From Apostichopus japonicus (lineage: Eukaryota; Echinodermata; Holothuroidea; Aspidochirotida; Stichopodidae), in contig NC_092574.1 of the NCBI RefSeq assembly GCF_037975245.1, positions 23,625,713 through 23,689,712 of the forward strand: a stretch of 64,000 nucleotides of DNA. Reading direction: 5' to 3'. Below, in pieces: positions 51,401-59,874 of this stretch (within the stretch, counting starts at the first letter, position 1; every line of letters starts with the position of its first letter). Below the pieces are notes generated by a model. The model was not told the DNA's origin. It searched no databases and was given only the letters and a program-made list of their open reading frames with translations. The position numbers were made by a program, and so were the translations under genes.

Positions 51401-52823
51401 TTAATACAACGCTATTGGTTTTGCTAGTTAAAGCCTCGTTTATATTTTGAGAAAGAAATTAATCATGGGGATCAGGATTTTGGTTATCCTCAGCGCAGTA
51501 ACAATAAAAGCTCACCTTGGACACATCAGCATTTCAGAATGGCGGGCTGATCAATGTTGTTCGCACGTTGAAGAACATATACGCCAGCTATATTTCCACC
51601 CATGCATTTTTTTTTAGAAACACTGCCTAATTAGTTCATCTATGTCCACTTTTGTTTTTGATTGGGGGAATAGCAGATTGGGGGGGGGGGGAGGGGGAGT
51701 TGGTTTCTGGACAGTCTATATGCAAAGGAAAATGTCTTGTTTAACCTGTGTGGCATTTTAACTTCATAAAAAATAATGACGTATGTTACTTCTTATTCTG
51801 GGTACGGTTCATGAGTAGTCAATCTAGCGTTATATGATATGTATGCACAGACATTGTGTACAGTATTAAAGCAAGACACTGTTTGTTCTTCTGTCCTACA
51901 GTTCATAGACTGTTCAAATTTGAGTAGCTGTGTACAATATAACTGGTTTCTATAGATTTGTTATTGTTTGGAGTAGAGCTTCTGTCTGGAGTTAGGACCT
52001 AACTCTGTCTGTCTTTAGCAATGGTTACTGGTACCTGGGTATTGTTGTTGCTATGTGCAACCAGTCCTGTTTTGTGGCATATCAAGGACGAAGTCAATAA
52101 AGTGGGGGAAGGGGAGGCGAGGGGGCTGAGAGAAATAGGAAGGGGCTGAGAGTGGGTTGAGGAGTTAAAACAAATGTCTAAGTTGGTCTGCAGTTACTGA
52201 CAGGGGCATAAACTTGACAAAGATAATAGCTCATATTGATCAATTCAGGGTCTTCATTACATTGATAAGATTGATCAGTCTTTTTTGTATGCCCTGCCCA
52301 TAAATTAATTATTTTCTTAATAATGCCGTCATTATAACACAATTATAGAGTTCACCAGGTAGTGTGTAAGTAATGTGGAGAAGCTCTTACATGTTAAAAT
52401 AACCACACTTGTATTTATGTATTATTTATTTATGTATTTATTTACTTATGATTTTCATTATGAGCATTATTATCTATCTGTTTTCTTTCTTCCCATCCTT
52501 CTATAGGTTGCACCAAAGTGTACACAAAGTCATCACACCTGAAGGCCCACGAGAGGATACACACCGGTGAGAAACCTTACCTGTGCTCCTGGCCCGGTTG
52601 CCTCTGGCGATTTGCCAGGTCCGATGAGTTGACCAGACACTATAGAAAACATACGGGAGCTAAACCCTTCAAGTGTAAAATATGCGGCCGGTGCTTCTCG
52701 AGATCGGACCATTTAGCGCTCCACGTGAAGAGACATCAAGAGAAGATGAGGTTGCAAGCGCTTCAAGCTCAGCAAGGAATGGAGTTCTGCCTTCCCCTGA
52801 TGAACCAACCAGTTTCTCTTTAA
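23980..52823 (+). CDS. KLF5: KLF5-like Kruppel-like zinc-finger transcription factor, three coding exons
   Basis: Exons 23980-24102, 39059-39971 and 52507-52823 join in phase to 450 codons (human KLF5 is 457). The ATG has A at -3 and G at +4. The protein would act in the nucleus on GC/CACCC boxes. Order of features: acidic N-terminus (about 20-95); psi-K-x-E SUMO-type sites at K107 (IKQE), K129 (VKEE) and K157 (IKRE); TPPNS at 258-262, like the FBW7 phosphodegron of KLF5; PPPPPY at 278-283, a WW-domain ligand; [21 protein letters not shown] leading into the fingers. The fingers are C342/C347/H360/H364, C372/C377/H390/H394 and C402/C405/H418/H422, with helices carrying [14 protein letters not shown] and RSDHLAL. 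The blocks before the fingers match vertebrate KLF5 in order and wording, which separates it from KLF4 or KLF6/7. A 28-residue tail follows the last finger, unlike vertebrate KLF5, which ends two residues after it. Confidence 0.88.
24358..24720 (-). mobile_element. tRNA-headed SINE, family A, copy 2 (head truncated)
   Basis: This body is homologous to 3811-4284 and 61558-62384. On the minus strand it runs from GCAGAGTCTACTATGGATTT through TTTCTGGTTTGGGAATTGG and CTCAGTATTTGAGAAAG to AGCTTCTTTCAGCTTCC. The tRNA-like head present in the other copies is missing. Confidence 0.75.
26884..26969. repeat. (TA)n microsatellite next to a SINE
   Basis: About 43 TA units, separated by roughly 20 bases from the tail side of the family B SINE that starts at 26990. 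Confidence 0.95.
26990..27158 (-). mobile_element. tRNA-derived SINE, family B, copy 2
   Basis: Same order as copy 1. The tRNA-like unit is 27092-27022 on the minus strand, with A box TAGCCTAGTGGTTAGGG and B box GGTTCGAATCCC. The tail side ends CTGTTCTGGATTTTCC... and the head contains TTACGACCTTCC. The far head is shortened by a small deletion, and the match stops near 27158. Confidence 0.85.
27159..30128. other. Intron 1 stretch with G-rich simple sequence
   Basis: No exon-like region seen. G-rich tracts lie at about 28600-28665, 29008-29030 and 29240-29275, and a GGTGATGG-type simple repeat is near 29297-29335. Confidence 0.4.
30129..30370. repeat. 34-bp minisatellite, seven copies
   Basis: The unit starts CATATTACACCCAGCCATGG and ends ACCACCTCTGT. 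Units 2-5 are identical. The first has one change in its AACC part and the seventh carries a 4-base insertion. Every unit has an NcoI-like CCATGG palindrome except the last. Confidence 0.97.
30380..30720 (+). promoter_or_regulatory. Candidate intronic regulatory region
   Basis: This patch of intron 1 is less AT-rich, free of simple repeats and dense in known-type sites. They include CTTTTGATCT (TCF/LEF-like, near 30490), CCATTGTTATCT (SOX plus GATA-like, near 30677) and AACCGTTTT (Myb-like, near 30460). The motifs are weak individually; I call it only because composition changes sharply from the minisatellite side. Confidence 0.22.
30816..31163 (-). other. Open frame of coding-like composition on the minus strand, unassigned
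   Basis: About 115 codons are open to a TAA near 30816. The last 70 codons use AAG/GAG/CTG/CTC-type codons and are cysteine-rich, ending [18 protein letters not shown]. The upstream end has no ATG context I trust and only a weak acceptor-like site (TTTCTAAAAG near 31050). An overlapping frame contains VVFPEG, reminiscent of the acyltransferase PEG motif, but the rest does not hold. It could be a decayed retrocopy, a nested exon or chance. Confidence 0.2.
31170..36408. other. Intron 1 stretch, nothing definite
   Basis: AT-rich, with a CT-rich tract (32605-32660), a (CT)11 tract (35281-35302) and poly-A/T runs. No convincing exon. Confidence 0.4.
36409..36466. repeat. (TA)n microsatellite, interrupted
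   Basis: TA repeat with single C and G interruptions. No SINE is attached, unlike the other two long (TA)n tracts. Confidence 0.9.
37649..37745. repeat. TTACCCTTAGG-type degenerate tandem repeat
   Basis: About eight imperfect units built from GGTTACCCT and ATCCCCTTAGG. It resembles telomere-type sequence only superficially; the register varies. Confidence 0.75.
38379..38442 (+). repeat. Dispersed 64-bp repeat, copy 1
   Basis: Contains TTCGTTCCCCGCTTACCTG and TCTCCCCACAACTTTAGCA and ends CAGTGCCTAGAATTA. It matches 42643-42706 at most positions. Copy 1 is in intron 1 and copy 2 in intron 2, in the same orientation. Confidence 0.75.
39059..39971 (+). CDS. KLF5: KLF5-like gene, coding exon 2
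   Basis: 913 bases. The acceptor is CTGTTTTCTTCATTCAG and the donor is G|GTAAAC. It encodes residues 42-345 and the first base of Gly346: the regulatory half of the protein and the first cysteine of finger 1. The long open frame has clearly higher G+C and codon bias than the flanking introns. Confidence 0.93.
41551..41848. repeat. G-rich duplicated block
   Basis: CACAACACCTG...GGCTTTGGGGAGGTGGGTG followed by a G-rich run and GGGGAGATG occurs at 41551-41610 and again at 41788-41848. Confidence 0.8.
42643..42706 (+). repeat. Dispersed 64-bp repeat, copy 2
   Basis: Matches 38379-38442, with TTCGTTCCTCGCTTACCTG, TCTCCCCACAACCTTAGCA and CAGTGCCTAGAATGA. Confidence 0.75.
42875..42922 (-). mobile_element. 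Solo hAT-type end
   Basis: On the minus strand it starts CAGTGGCGTACTAAGCCCAG followed by a G-rich run, in the style of the termini at 11145 and 16794. No partner end or 8-base duplication of the flanking GATACAAT was found. Confidence 0.4.
44793..45195. repeat. Three partial copies of a 90-110-bp unit plus CAGCTACAG-type repeats
   Basis: Units start near 44793, 44991 and 45101 with TATGAGTA...GCTA...AATAACTT. The first two share GTGAGTCTGTACTCTGTTGT and GGGAGTTGGTCATAT, then ATGCAGGCTGC. A short GGCAGCTACAG-type array lies between the first two. Confidence 0.85.
47285..47330 (+). mobile_element. Solo hAT-type end
   Basis: CAGTGGCGTCTTGGTAGAC resembles hAT termini in this window, but no matching right end or repeat of the flanking AATTATAC was found nearby. 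Confidence 0.25.
48524..48670. mobile_element. TA-flanked near-perfect palindrome (palindromic MITE)
   Basis: The left arm (48524-48592) and the right arm (about 48600-48670) are reverse complements over about 70 bases. The only differences are a 4-base insertion (GCGT) in the right arm and a few changes at the centre. The outermost bases are AACAACCTGTAGTACTTG and its complement, with TA on each side, as expected for Tc1/mariner-type insertion. It has no coding capacity. Confidence 0.85.
49404..49738. repeat. G-rich minisatellite, about 17 units of 17-20 bp
   Basis: Unit of GAATGTGGGACTGTGGGA type, with variants in the spacer (AGGGA, GGGGGA, ACACAGGGAA). All guanine runs are on the plus strand. 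Runs of three or more G at 5-8-base spacing make G-quadruplex folding possible. Confidence 0.97.
50716..50794. repeat. Exact 35-bp tandem duplication
   Basis: Two identical units start ATCAATATTTCTCTATGC and end TTTCCCTAGT, at 50716-50750 and 50751-50785, followed by nine bases of a third. Confidence 0.97.
52507..52823 (+). CDS. KLF5: KLF5-like gene, coding exon 3 (zinc fingers)
   Basis: 317 bases. The acceptor is preceded by a long pyrimidine tract ending CTATAG. Two bases complete Gly346, then the exon holds the rest of finger 1, all of fingers 2 and 3 with TGEKPY and TGAKPF linkers, and the tail [14 protein letters not shown]...NQPVSL. The stop is TAA at 52821-52823. No intron interrupts fingers 2 and 3. 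Confidence 0.97.
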
Positions 52824-53104
52824 GTTGAATGGAAAAATCTTCTGCTTTTATCGCTGCTATGCAGCTATATCTATTAATGTCGGTCTCTTTCAAGCTGAAA
52901 TAGTCATGTGTGATCTGCTCCCTTACATCATAGCAAAGCTACTGTACACATAGCTGTGCCATTCATCATCAACTCAATATAGCCAAAAAGTAACTTTTTG
53001 TCGTCGTTAACTTATTTGCAGACTGGATGGAAACAAGTATGCCAGGGATCTACAGTGTTGTTTAGTGTTAGGATAGTACATGTGATGGAGGCATTGCATT
53101 AGTC

Positions 53105-53110
53105 AATAAA
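53105..53110 (+). promoter_or_regulatory. Candidate proximal poly(A) signal of the KLF5-like gene
   Basis: First exact AATAAA downstream of the stop codon, 282 bases away. Its use is not shown by the sequence. Confidence 0.35.
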
Positions 53111-53420
53111 CAGCTAGGCTATCATTCATGCACCAAGAAAGCTAGGAACAATTAAATCAAGATTCACATACATTTACTGGTCGGTCATCTTCTTTGGTCG
53201 TGTAACTGATTTACTGTTATTCTGTCTTGTCATCAGCCTGTATATCAGTGACTGCAGAAACAGCATCAGTTAGCTGTAACCAGGGTGTTGTCGTAGTAAC
53301 AGGTAGTCCCCAGTACTACTAAACTCTCTGACAGTTACTCTCATTAATATGTAGACTTTGTTAACCTACTTGCTTCTCAGGTCTGGTAGGCCATAGTCTG
53401 CATATAGCTGACCATAATGG

Positions 53421-53447
53421 TTATTATCTAGATCATCTAGATAATAA
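53421..53447. other. Perfect short palindrome
   Basis: TTATTATCTAGAT, one C, then ATCTAGATAATAA: 13-base arms with a single-base centre, in the probable 3' UTR. It could form a tight hairpin in RNA or be a protein-binding palindrome. Confidence 0.7.
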
Positions 53448-54711
53448 GCTGTATAGATAAGAGAATATAGATATAGATATAATAAGATTTATTTCTTGTA
53501 CAGGAGAGTACACTGTATGCAAAAATTACATACTGAATCATCTAATGGTGGTAACGGGGTTTGTTGAGAACTATCAAACGTTGACCTTGTTATTGGAAGA
53601 AAATACTCTTAATTAATATTTAATAATTAATATTTAACAGCAAGTTATTATGTTATAACTACATCGAATATCTAACAAGTGACGTGGTTATAACCGGTGA
53701 CTCGATGGGCTGTCCGATGACTCAGCTGGGCGGTGTCATGTGACTCAAAATCCATTTCATTGCAGCACCACACTATTATCAGGTTAGCGTAAACAGACCG
53801 TACTGTATATTATCAACCTACGAACCGCTGGAACTAGGATATTATGACTCTCCTCTGTTGCACCATAATTTGTAACAAATGAAGGTTTCAAATCTGAACC
53901 TTTTACAGTATTTTTCCGTTAAATTGACAAGCAACTCATTAGTTATATTTTTCAACTCTTTAGCAAGGAATGTGTTTGTGTACACAAAGTAAGAATAGTT
54001 ACTGAAGTATTTGAATTTTCTTGAAGTTTGAAAATTTTGAAATGCCCTTTTTTCTTTACCATATACTCTAATCTGTCAATTTTATCAAACACTTTTTATA
54101 AGAAATTTTCATAATCTTTGTATTGAGCTGGAACTGAATCTGTTAGGGTATATGTAATATATTAAAAACTAAACCTTCTGGTTGAACTCTACATGTTGGC
54201 TTTCACTGTATTGACACAACAGTGTAGTCCACAATGGACCATTGTTGTGGTGAAACTGTTAAAACTCTGAAATTTGATAGAAAACCTTTCTGTGGGTGTT
54301 CATGTGGTTATATGCAATTAACTGAGACCTCTCTTCCCCATTGCTTTGATCACGCTGTCTTGTATATCCAGTCATTTAAAAACCCATAAAATATTGTTAG
54401 AATATATTTAGCTACATATTTATATATATGATTCACTCGTCTGTTAGTGGAAACAACTCATATAGTTTGTATCATCTTTCTATTAGCCTACTAACTCTTT
54501 TAATATCATTGACAATGGGGTTAATTAAATTCAGACCTCTGTCTCTCTCTAAAAAAAAAATCAAATCAAATCAAATTCAAACCAAAAAAAAATTTAAAAA
54601 ATTCAAATAGTGGAAGCCAATATTTCCTTTCCTGTAAATGACTGTATATTTTTTGAAGTTCAGTTGCACACTGTCGTTAACTTTTGTCTTTCATAGCAAC
54701 TGTACTGTTGC

Positions 54712-54717
54712 AATAAA
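54712..54717 (+). promoter_or_regulatory. Candidate distal poly(A) signal of the KLF5-like gene
   Basis: AATAAA followed within 20-30 bases by TTTCTTTGTGTACTG, the usual T/GT-rich downstream context. It would give a 3' UTR of about 1.9 kb. Confidence 0.35.
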
Positions 54718-55348
54718 TTTGTGAACTTTCTTTGTGTACTGAAACTTTTCAAACTAGCCATTCCATTATAATATTTCCAATAATTTAACTCAAAGAGAAG
54801 GTAAATTTCTCTCTCGATAAGAAAACAACTTTTAGACGTGTATCACGTCTGAAACATTTTTACCGCAGTGTTTGTGTCACTTTTTGTTTTAAAAGGTCGC
54901 CCTCTCTTTCTGCTTATTCCAATACCGAGTTAAGCATATCAGTATCTCTCAAAAATCAATCACTGCAACTTGTCCAAATCATGATGTTATTTGATTCACC
55001 TCAAAACTTGTCTCGAGCCAATAATTTCTCCCAACATTTTGGTTCTTTAATGTCTTGTAATGTCTATTCAGGTTGTCTCAGGACTAGTCTCATACCAAGT
55101 AGTTCCCTTAAAATTAAATTTCCTTTCGGATTTGCCGGGAATTCAATAAAATCTTCCAAATACAGTGCCGATGGCTTACAAGCTTTTCTGATAAATATTT
55201 TGCCTTGTGACAATTTTCCTGCTGTAAATTGATATTTGCAGTTGTTGGTTGTGTTTACAAGTTCTTTCTACCATTAATGCAAATACAGGGACAAGACGGG
55301 TGTTTCATTTAGATACGATTTCAAAGGGTAGGATCTGCGAAGGATGGG

Positions 55349-55420
55349 GGCTGCGGATGGGGGCTGTGGATGGGGGCTGTGGATGGGGGCTGCGGATGGG
55401 GGCTGCGGATGGGGGCTGCC
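55349..55420. repeat. 12-bp tandem repeat, six units
   Basis: GGATGGGGGCTG with C or T variation (GGGGGCTGCGGAT/GGGGGCTGTGGAT). It lies between the two exon-like stretches on the opposite strand. Confidence 0.95.
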
Positions 55421-55496
55421 GCATCTATTCAACCAGGCTGTGTCTACCGCAATTTATTTTGCTCCAGTTTCACACAACAATGACATTGATTCATCC

Positions 55497-55744
55497 TTAA
55501 CTGAGCAGGATTTTGAAGTGATTAAACCGTAGCTTTTCTTGTTGCAATATGTCATAACAGATATTTAATCCCTTCAGATAATCTTTCTTACTTACATCAA
55601 AACAAAGGTGTCTACCCTTAAAGCCTATAGCACTGCGAACAAAACACTCTTCACAGATGGGTGTTCCTAAGAGGTACCTGACTTGCATATGAAATTTCTG
55701 CCGTGAATTCTGGAATAAAGTCTTGATATCGTCAAAATATGCAG
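55497..55744 (-). pseudogene. Exon-like open stretch, possibly from a transposon or an unrecognised gene
   Basis: On the minus strand, after an AG at 55746-55745, the frame reads AAYFDDIKTLFQNSRQKFH and then MQVRYLLGTPICEECFVR. A consensus GTAAGT donor follows at 55595-55590, after ...RHLCFD. Without splicing the frame runs on to about 55497. The pattern hydrophobic-L-x-G-x-x-I-C-x-x-x-F resembles the DDE-type 'uncharacterised' transposon proteins common in invertebrates, but I cannot confirm that. Further downstream on the same strand another open stretch (55221 to about 55066, with LYLEDFIEFP and LRELLGMRL) follows a TTTACAG acceptor-like site. Confidence 0.35.
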
Positions 55745-56299
55745 CTTTTAATTTTCAAGGCCAAGTTGTTAATTTTTTTGTGGTTTAGTTTTGTAGTAAA
55801 TAATATCTTTCTAAAAGAGGCTTCATGGAACTATTGAGGAAATACAAGCAGCTTTTAGGTTTTTTTCTTTCTTTGGGCCTTTTAGAAAATTATCAAACAT
55901 TCCAGATATCACTTCACTCCTCTCTCCATTCCCTTACAGACTACTAAATGAAAAACGATATCGTTTTTTTTATGTAGGACTAATAACTTAGTTTAATTGT
56001 CATATTTTACCAGAAGTGTTTTGTCACCAAATAATAAGAAGTGATCTGTGTTCCTCAACAGCAAGCATCAAGTGAACTTTCTGGGTCGTGTTGTTTAGAG
56101 GATTGTATTTGTTCTATGCTTAGATCCTGGTTGTAATCATTGTAGCGTAATTTTTTTTGTAAATTTAGTTGCATACAAGGGCACGCCCCGACTATCAACG
56201 ATGCAGTTTCTGGCCACTGCCAGTAAAGTTGCCATTAAAGTAGACCAATACAACTGGACCCTTTTCTTTTTTACTGTTTCTGCTTCTGAATGTGCTGCA

Positions 56300-56488
56300 T
56301 TACTCATCCATCTCTTTTGGAAAACATTCCAGCAGTGACCGGTAATTATTTATATCATGACTACTTGTACCTTGTACCTGCCTGTCAGTTGCTCCTTCAG
56401 TCATTCCAGGAAGCTTCCCACCGCTGTGACCAGTCGTGGTGACATCACTGCCACAGGTTGTGGACATCACTGGTGTTTGCGTTACCAT
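56300..56488 (-). other. Open frame on the minus strand, unassigned
   Basis: From an ATG at 56488-56486 the frame reads MVTQTPVMSTTCGSD and continues Thr/Gly-rich to a stop near 56300. A possible GTACAAG donor follows a CAG near 56385. A stop lies shortly upstream, and a second frame is also open over part of it. It lies 5' of the 55.7-kb exon-like stretch on the same strand, so a small minus-strand gene convergent with KLF5 is possible but unproven. Confidence 0.2.
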
Positions 56489-56620
56489 CCTTGTAGATTG
56501 CTTCCTTGTTGTGCCTTTCACATTGATTTAACACCTCATATCATTCTTCCTTGCAACTAATTTACAAGTTCTATCAATCATGTTTGATCTCTTAGAGTAA
56601 GGCAAATATGTCACCAAAAA

Positions 56621-56812
56621 AGAACTAGTATTGTTCGATACAGGTGACAAACGCCTACAGTGAAATTACGACCTTCCTTATCGGTTTCGAACCTCTGGAC
56701 ATACAATCAGCGTCCATAGCCTAGTGGTTAGGGTGTCCGCATATAAAGCGGGAGGCCCGGGTTCGAGTCCCGGTGGAGGCTGGAAATTTTTTCACTGTTC
56801 TGGATTTTCCTT
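56621..56812 (+). mobile_element. tRNA-derived SINE, family B, copy 3 (best preserved)
   Basis: The head is AGAACTAGTATTGTTCGATA...TTACGACCTTCCTTATCGG. The tRNA-like unit (56712-56782) has A box TAGCCTAGTGGTTAGGG and B box GGTTCGAGTCCC. The tail ends TTCTGGATTTTCC. The T arm pairs perfectly and the acceptor arm has one mismatch. The anticodon stem CCGC/GCGG encloses a seven-base loop ATATAAA. This copy has no (TA)n tail. Confidence 0.88.
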
Positions 56813-59011
56813 CTCATTATGTTTTCAAATTATATATCTCAAATGCTTTGAATTGGTGAATAAAAGTAGATGGGTAGATGAGTTGTCGTACGCTACCACT
56901 CAGTCAGTATGCAGGTTGGGTATTACACTGAAGAGGATAACATTCACATGTTCAGCTTCTTTGAAATATATGTTGACTTTAAAGAATGTCGAAATGGTAT
57001 TTTATTCGTTACTACATTTTGGGAAGCAACTTGTTTACTACCCATGACAACGAAATCCATCCATGAATGTGTCGCTGTTTGCCTCCAAACATTGACTCTA
57101 CATATCGATACAAGCATTAACATGCCGACTAATTGTTATTGCTCAACTATGCCAGTATTATTTGGTAACTGTTTTGCTGTTTATAGATACAGCAGCCTCT
57201 ATTAGGACTGAATCAAAGTATTCCATTATTCAGTTTTGTCTGGCATATTCAGAAATGGTGTTTTATGGTGTTAAAAGTAACACAATGAATTGAAGAAAAG
57301 GCACGAGGTCCCAACGGTCTAAATATTGACAAAAAACCTTTCCACTTTGAAGGTACAGGTATAACAAAGGCAAACATTCCTTCTCTGGTAGTTTTCAGAT
57401 GAATGATTTTATTTTAAACCTAAGTAGTTCTGTATTTTACATAAAATTGTGGAAGAAATGTTTGAGGTTTAAATTGTGCTTTGTTTCAGGATCAGTGAGA
57501 CAATTCTGACTTTATAAAAAAATGTTACTGAAACCCAATTTGATATCACCAGCTCTCATGCAGGTACTCATATATATATGCCTGATTGTCTGCCTGTGTT
57601 GTTTTGTTTAATGTTGTATTTTGTATATTGTTCTTCCATTCATTATTTATCAGCTATATTGTATAGCAATAGTAAAAGCATTCAATTGTATGATAGGTTA
57701 AAATGTATTTTGAATTGAGATATAGTTAATCAGTATAAAAGAAGAAGAAAAACATAAATAAATAAAGGAGATAAAGTAGTCTAATTCTATAGAGAATAAC
57801 ATAAATTTGATACATTTTTAATTCAAAGAATGTTTTTTTTTTATATATATATATTTATAGAATATTGCGTCCTGCCTGTGTTAATAGTCAAATGATTTAA
57901 AAAAGTTATTGGTATTAATCTATTTCATCGTGAAAGTTATCTGTAAGCACAAACTGCTTTACCATGATAATTTAAAACGATATTAATAACTCTTCAGGTA
58001 TGCAGCCTCAAAAATGAATTTGTAATGTGTTTGCCTTGGGCAAGTGGGAGGAGTTAATAATAAGGTATTGTAATTGGTTTTACAAACTAAATTAGTCTTA
58101 TATCAGTCGTTCTCTGTCATTATCAGCAGCTGTTTGGATAAAAGAGGCTGTGAGATTATGCTCCCTGTAAAAGTTACATTTGAGGTAGTCAATTAAGTGA
58201 TAGCTGTAATCTTTCTGTGGTACCTCATGGGAGGTAACCTATGGATGTAACCCCAAAGTGACAGCTCAATTATGGGTTTTTCTACTTAGACATTTGCATC
58301 TGTCCTTTCCCAGAATATTTGTAAAGAACAATTTAAACTAATTATATTTTCCTCTTTGGATTTGTTAATGAAATTTTCAAGTGATTTAAAACTGTGCCTT
58401 GAATGAGCAAACACACTCCAGTGAGAGATGATCTTTTGAAGTAGTAACTCTTCTTAAGATTGAGAAATATTGTGTAACTTTTCTTAAATATTTTTTTGAA
58501 TAACAATAAATATGATGTTGGGATGAGGTCCCCTGTATTTTATGTCCCTTATTGTAAGTATGTCCCTTATTATATTTAAATGGTGGTAATAAGCTGGTAA
58601 TATTTATTTTTAACTTGTATAGTCAGTAGCTTACCCCCTATTTTTTTCTTGTTTTTTTTTAGTAACTTCCAATTTACAATACTGCTCTGCAGTCTTTCAG
58701 CTATGTTTCATTGTACAACGATGGCAGTGGTCTTCCATATACCTGTCTAATGATGTATTAATGCTTCCAATAAAGTACTGTAGTTGTAGAAATTACTCCA
58801 ATCAAAATTGCAATGCTTCTGGACTTTTCTTTTAGTGTTTTCTGCCATGATTGATTTGTGCATTTGTGTCTCATAACTGTTATGTCTATTAAACCCAACC
58901 GGGATTAATCTATTAATTAATTATTTTAATTAATTAATTCATTAATCTATTGATTCCAACTCAGTTTGACTCAGAATGATCCACAAACTATATAGTGACG
59001 GTTACAGGGAT
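56813..59011. other. Stretch without recognisable genes
   Basis: AT-rich, with AT-only simple sequence (57839-57856, 58910-58945). Nothing supportable as coding. Confidence 0.4.
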
Positions 59012-59048
59012 GGGTTAGGGGAGGGAGGGAGGGAGGGAGGGGAAGGGG
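59012..59048 (+). repeat. GGGA repeat with G-quadruplex potential
   Basis: GGGTTAGGGGAGGGAGGGAG continues as further GGGA units to GGGGAAGGGG. At least seven guanine runs of three or more are separated by one to three bases. Confidence 0.9.
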
Positions 59049-59483
59049 TTTGGAGAGAGAAACAAATTGCATCCAAAAAAAAAAGAAGCAAAAACAACAA
59101 AAAAAGGAAAAAGAATAATGGGGATCTGGTAAAGGGCTGAGAGTGCATAATCAGAATATCAGACAGCTATCTGAGCGACAGATGGCCCCCTTCCTCCATC
59201 CATCCACCCCACCCCTTTGTCCATCAAGAAAATAGCTAGCTGACCTCTGGCATGAGTGAATTTATGTTAATCCTGGCAGTAATTTAATTAACAGATTCAA
59301 ATTCGCTGTCTGAGATCGGTCTCCTTGTATAACCCTTTAGACATAATTTGCCCCTTTCCCTTTCACCTCAACAATGTATGTTAAAAGCATTCACTAGTAG
59401 CCCTAGACTAATAGTCGCAATAAAGCATTATCCTGTTGCTACTGCGTTGAGCATGAAGCCACAACAAAGTATTCCACTACACT

Positions 59484-59874
59484 CAGGGGGGTAGGAAGCT
59501 TCCAAAAAGTGGGGGAAGGCATAACATCAGAGGGGCACTTTCTCATTCCACAACCACCACTCGTTATGCTATTAACCGATACACACCTGCCATATCACTT
59601 AAATATATATGATGTGTTAGTATGCTATCAATACTATTTATTGAGATTGTTTATTGTTAACCGTGCTACAAAAAGATATGGGATGCCATTTTAAAAATAG
59701 CATGTACAGACTAAAAATAAATGATTAAAGTAAAATATTGAAATTAACAAAAGGCTTAAGATATCCAAAAGACAGTTCTTCAGCAAAGGGTTGTATTTTA
59801 TTTGCCAGTAGGGCACAAGTGCTATATTGGAAAAAAATGGGGGGCACGTGCCCCCCCCGGCTCCTACCCCCCTG
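59484..59874. mobile_element. Non-autonomous hAT-like element with perfect 8-bp target duplication
   Basis: This 391-base element has 13 exact terminal inverted bases, CAGGGGGGTAGGA...TCCTACCCCCCTG. It is flanked by ACTACACT at 59476-59483 and again at 59875-59882. It does not contain the GC-rich core found in the other three, so it belongs to a different family. It has no transposase; its open frames are short. Confidence 0.85.

Larger units (their letters stand above)
39972..52506 (+). other. KLF5-like intron 2 (about 12.5 kb)
   Basis: Starts GTAAAC and ends CTTCTATAG, splitting finger 1 between the two cysteines' codons (within Gly346). It is rich in local duplications, a G-rich minisatellite and a long palindrome, listed separately. 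Confidence 0.9.
52824..54735 (+). other. KLF5-like 3' UTR and immediate flank
   Basis: AT-rich sequence after the stop codon. Candidate poly(A) hexamers AATAAA lie at 53105-53110 and 54712-54717. The second is followed by a GT-rich stretch (TTTGTGTACTG) and is a plausible distal end. A perfect 13-base-arm palindrome lies at 53421-53447. Confidence 0.45.

Noticed and set aside
56712-56782. Possible functional tRNA gene
   Set aside because: Both Pol III boxes are good, but the acceptor arm has a mismatch, the loop triplet would be ATA, and the same unit recurs inside a longer repeat. It is a SINE.
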